From Pirellulaceae bacterium (GTDB lineage: Bacteria > Planctomycetota > Planctomycetia > Pirellulales > Pirellulaceae), in assembly GCA_020852965.1 (NCBI GenBank), contig JADYZV010000036.1, forward strand, positions 62,001-126,000: a DNA stretch of 64,000 nt, written 5' to 3'. Position 1 is the first letter of the stretch; the number at the start of each line of letters is the position of its first letter. The notes beneath the pieces are model-generated. The model was not told the origin of the DNA. It made no database searches and saw only the letters and a list, made by a program, of their open reading frames with translations. Both the position numbers and the translations under genes were made by a program. Shown here one piece after another: positions 63,105 through 64,000 of this stretch.

Positions 63105-64000
63105 TATCAAAAAAAGCTTTAGGCAGTTTCTCCGTGTTTATGATTGACGTATTGGGTAGATCTTTGGTGTCAATTACCCCCTGCCATCCACCTCCCCGTC
63201 GAATTTCACCAAAATTGCCAACTTGTCTCGCAGCAACTCCTTCTCGAATCCACGTTCCCTTTGGAGGGCGGAAAGTAGTCACGCGATCAATCTCGATACC
63301 CCACTCAGTCAGAATTCCCAATTCATTTCGTAGGGCTGCCTCGGAAGCGTATTTTTCCTTAGTGACAAACGTGTATGATTTTCCAGTCTGATTGTCTACA
63401 CCATGATACTTATAAAAGACTTCGTTCCCTGTAGCATTTCGGCTGCCGTATACTCCGTCTTGAAAGGTATTGCGATAGTGTTCCGGTAGTTCCGGTGCAG
63501 ACTTAGATGGCCCAAACCTTCCAGCAATTTTGTCAAGTACGAAACCACCGGCAACTGCCATTGCTGCTCGAAGAATAAAGTGTTCTTCGGCCTGCAATTG
63601 CCCGCCTTCCGAATATGCGTCCCGAAATCCCTGGATGTCAAAGATCCCTTCGACCCAGTACTCGTCCACAATTTGGTTAATGGAACGTCCGTTATAAAAC
63701 GGGGCTGAAAGCGCCGGATTCTCGCTCTGAACCTCGGAGTAACTCTTATCTGGATCAATGACGGCATTGAATAGATGAACATTGAATGCGATAAAGAGTG
63801 CTTGTAGTGACTTATCGAACTCGATCGCTGCTGCGGCAATCGCCTGTCTTGCGTCGCTTGATATCTGCTCGTCTTTAGTGAAACCTAAGGCGTTGCGCAA
63901 AAGCAACTCACTTTGGAGAGTTTGTTCAAAGTAAACCTCAGCTAGTCTGCGCGTTTCATCGAATATCTCGTAGTCTGGTATTGGGTTGTCGTACAAACTT
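63094..64000 (-). CDS. C-terminal part of a large protein, candidate polymorphic toxin domain (5' end outside window)
   Basis: The frame is open to the window edge; the first Met-like codon is a TTG at 63996 and upstream codons stay open, so the true start is beyond 64000. The visible ~301 residues have a helical part with a hydrophobic segment (ILRAAMAVAGGFVLDKIAG) and a C-terminal ~110-residue beta-rich domain: NEVFYKYHGVDNQTGKSYTF, then RVTTFRPPKGTWIREGVAAR and GEIRRGGGWQGVIDTKDLPN. This C-terminal module resembles the toxin domains appended to large secreted proteins, and the small gene overlapping its stop fits an immunity partner. Toxin activity is inference. Confidence 0.5.
   Translation of the reverse strand, partial: SLYDNPIPDYEIFDETRRLAEVYFEQTLQSELLLRNALGFTKDEQISSDARQAIAAAAIEFDKSLQALFIAFNVHLFNAVIDPDKSYSEVQSENPALSAPFYNGRSINQIVDEYWVEGIFDIQGFRDAYSEGGQLQAEEHFILRAAMAVAGGFVLDKIAGRFGPSKSAPELPEHYRNTFQDGVYGSRNATGNEVFYKYHGVDNQTGKSYTFVTKEKYASEAALRNELGILTEWGIEIDRVTTFRPPKGTWIREGVAARQVGNFGEIRRGGGWQGVIDTKDLPNTSIINTEKLPKAFFDNDE

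Overview
The window reads as a planctomycete chromosome, most likely of the Pirellulaceae. The evidence is the gene content: LEPR-XLL-like N-termini on giant secreted proteins, ELWxxDGT repeats, a BBP7-type beta-barrel, DUF1559 pseudopilin, a DUF1501/PSCyt1-DUF1549-DUF1553 pair, DUF6159 and Ser/Thr kinase-ECF sigma pairs. Coding is interrupted by many intergenic palindromic repeats. I see no rRNA, tRNA, CRISPR array, phage or intact insertion sequence.

Layout. 1-3.6 kb: the 3' end of a CHAT-domain protein, an M48-type metallopeptidase and two small secreted proteins. 3.7-7.5 kb: a membrane Ser/Thr kinase followed by an ECF-like sigma factor. 7.5-12.7 kb: small membrane proteins (one DUF6159), a Gln/Tyr-rich secreted protein and a BBP7 barrel. 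13.2-29.7 kb: two tandem giant secreted proteins (about 2261 and 3127 aa) with different N-terminal repeat architectures and nearly the same C-terminal module (DUF11, metzincin-like HExxHxxGxxD, dockerin pair). 29.8-37.1 kb: a DUF1559 pseudopilin with a partner, an MntR-type regulator, a heterodimeric ABC exporter and a DUF1338 enzyme. 37.9-45.2 kb: a complete tripartite RND efflux system (adaptor, HAE1 pump, outer-membrane factor) preceded by a 7-bp microsatellite. 45.2-52.4 kb: a GH92 alpha-mannosidase, DUF1501, PSCyt1/DUF1549/DUF1553 and an EF-hand protein on the minus strand. 52.9-56.3 kb: a second ECF sigma plus kinase pair. 56.7-60.7 kb: succinate dehydrogenase sdhC-A-B with a hypothetical downstream. 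61.2-64 kb: a small Cys-rich secreted protein, a lipoprotein, and at the edge a candidate toxin C-terminus overlapping a small immunity-like gene.

How the parts fit. Much of the window builds or regulates the cell surface: giant adhesin/matrix-like proteins, the barrel, pseudopilin, two exporters and glycan hydrolysis. Two kinase-sigma loci could transduce envelope signals. The succinate dehydrogenase operon is housekeeping.

The least explained structures are: a 22-copy, indel-free ten-residue repeat in the first giant protein; a MITE-like element family found directly upstream of both sigma genes; a 78-bp chimeric duplicate joining two pieces of a locus 1.7 kb away with 537 bp missing; the 7-bp tandem array before the RND adaptor; an extra two-helix insert in the RND pump; and the toxin/immunity-like overlap at the right edge. 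Functions are inferred from motifs recognised by eye; no database search was run.
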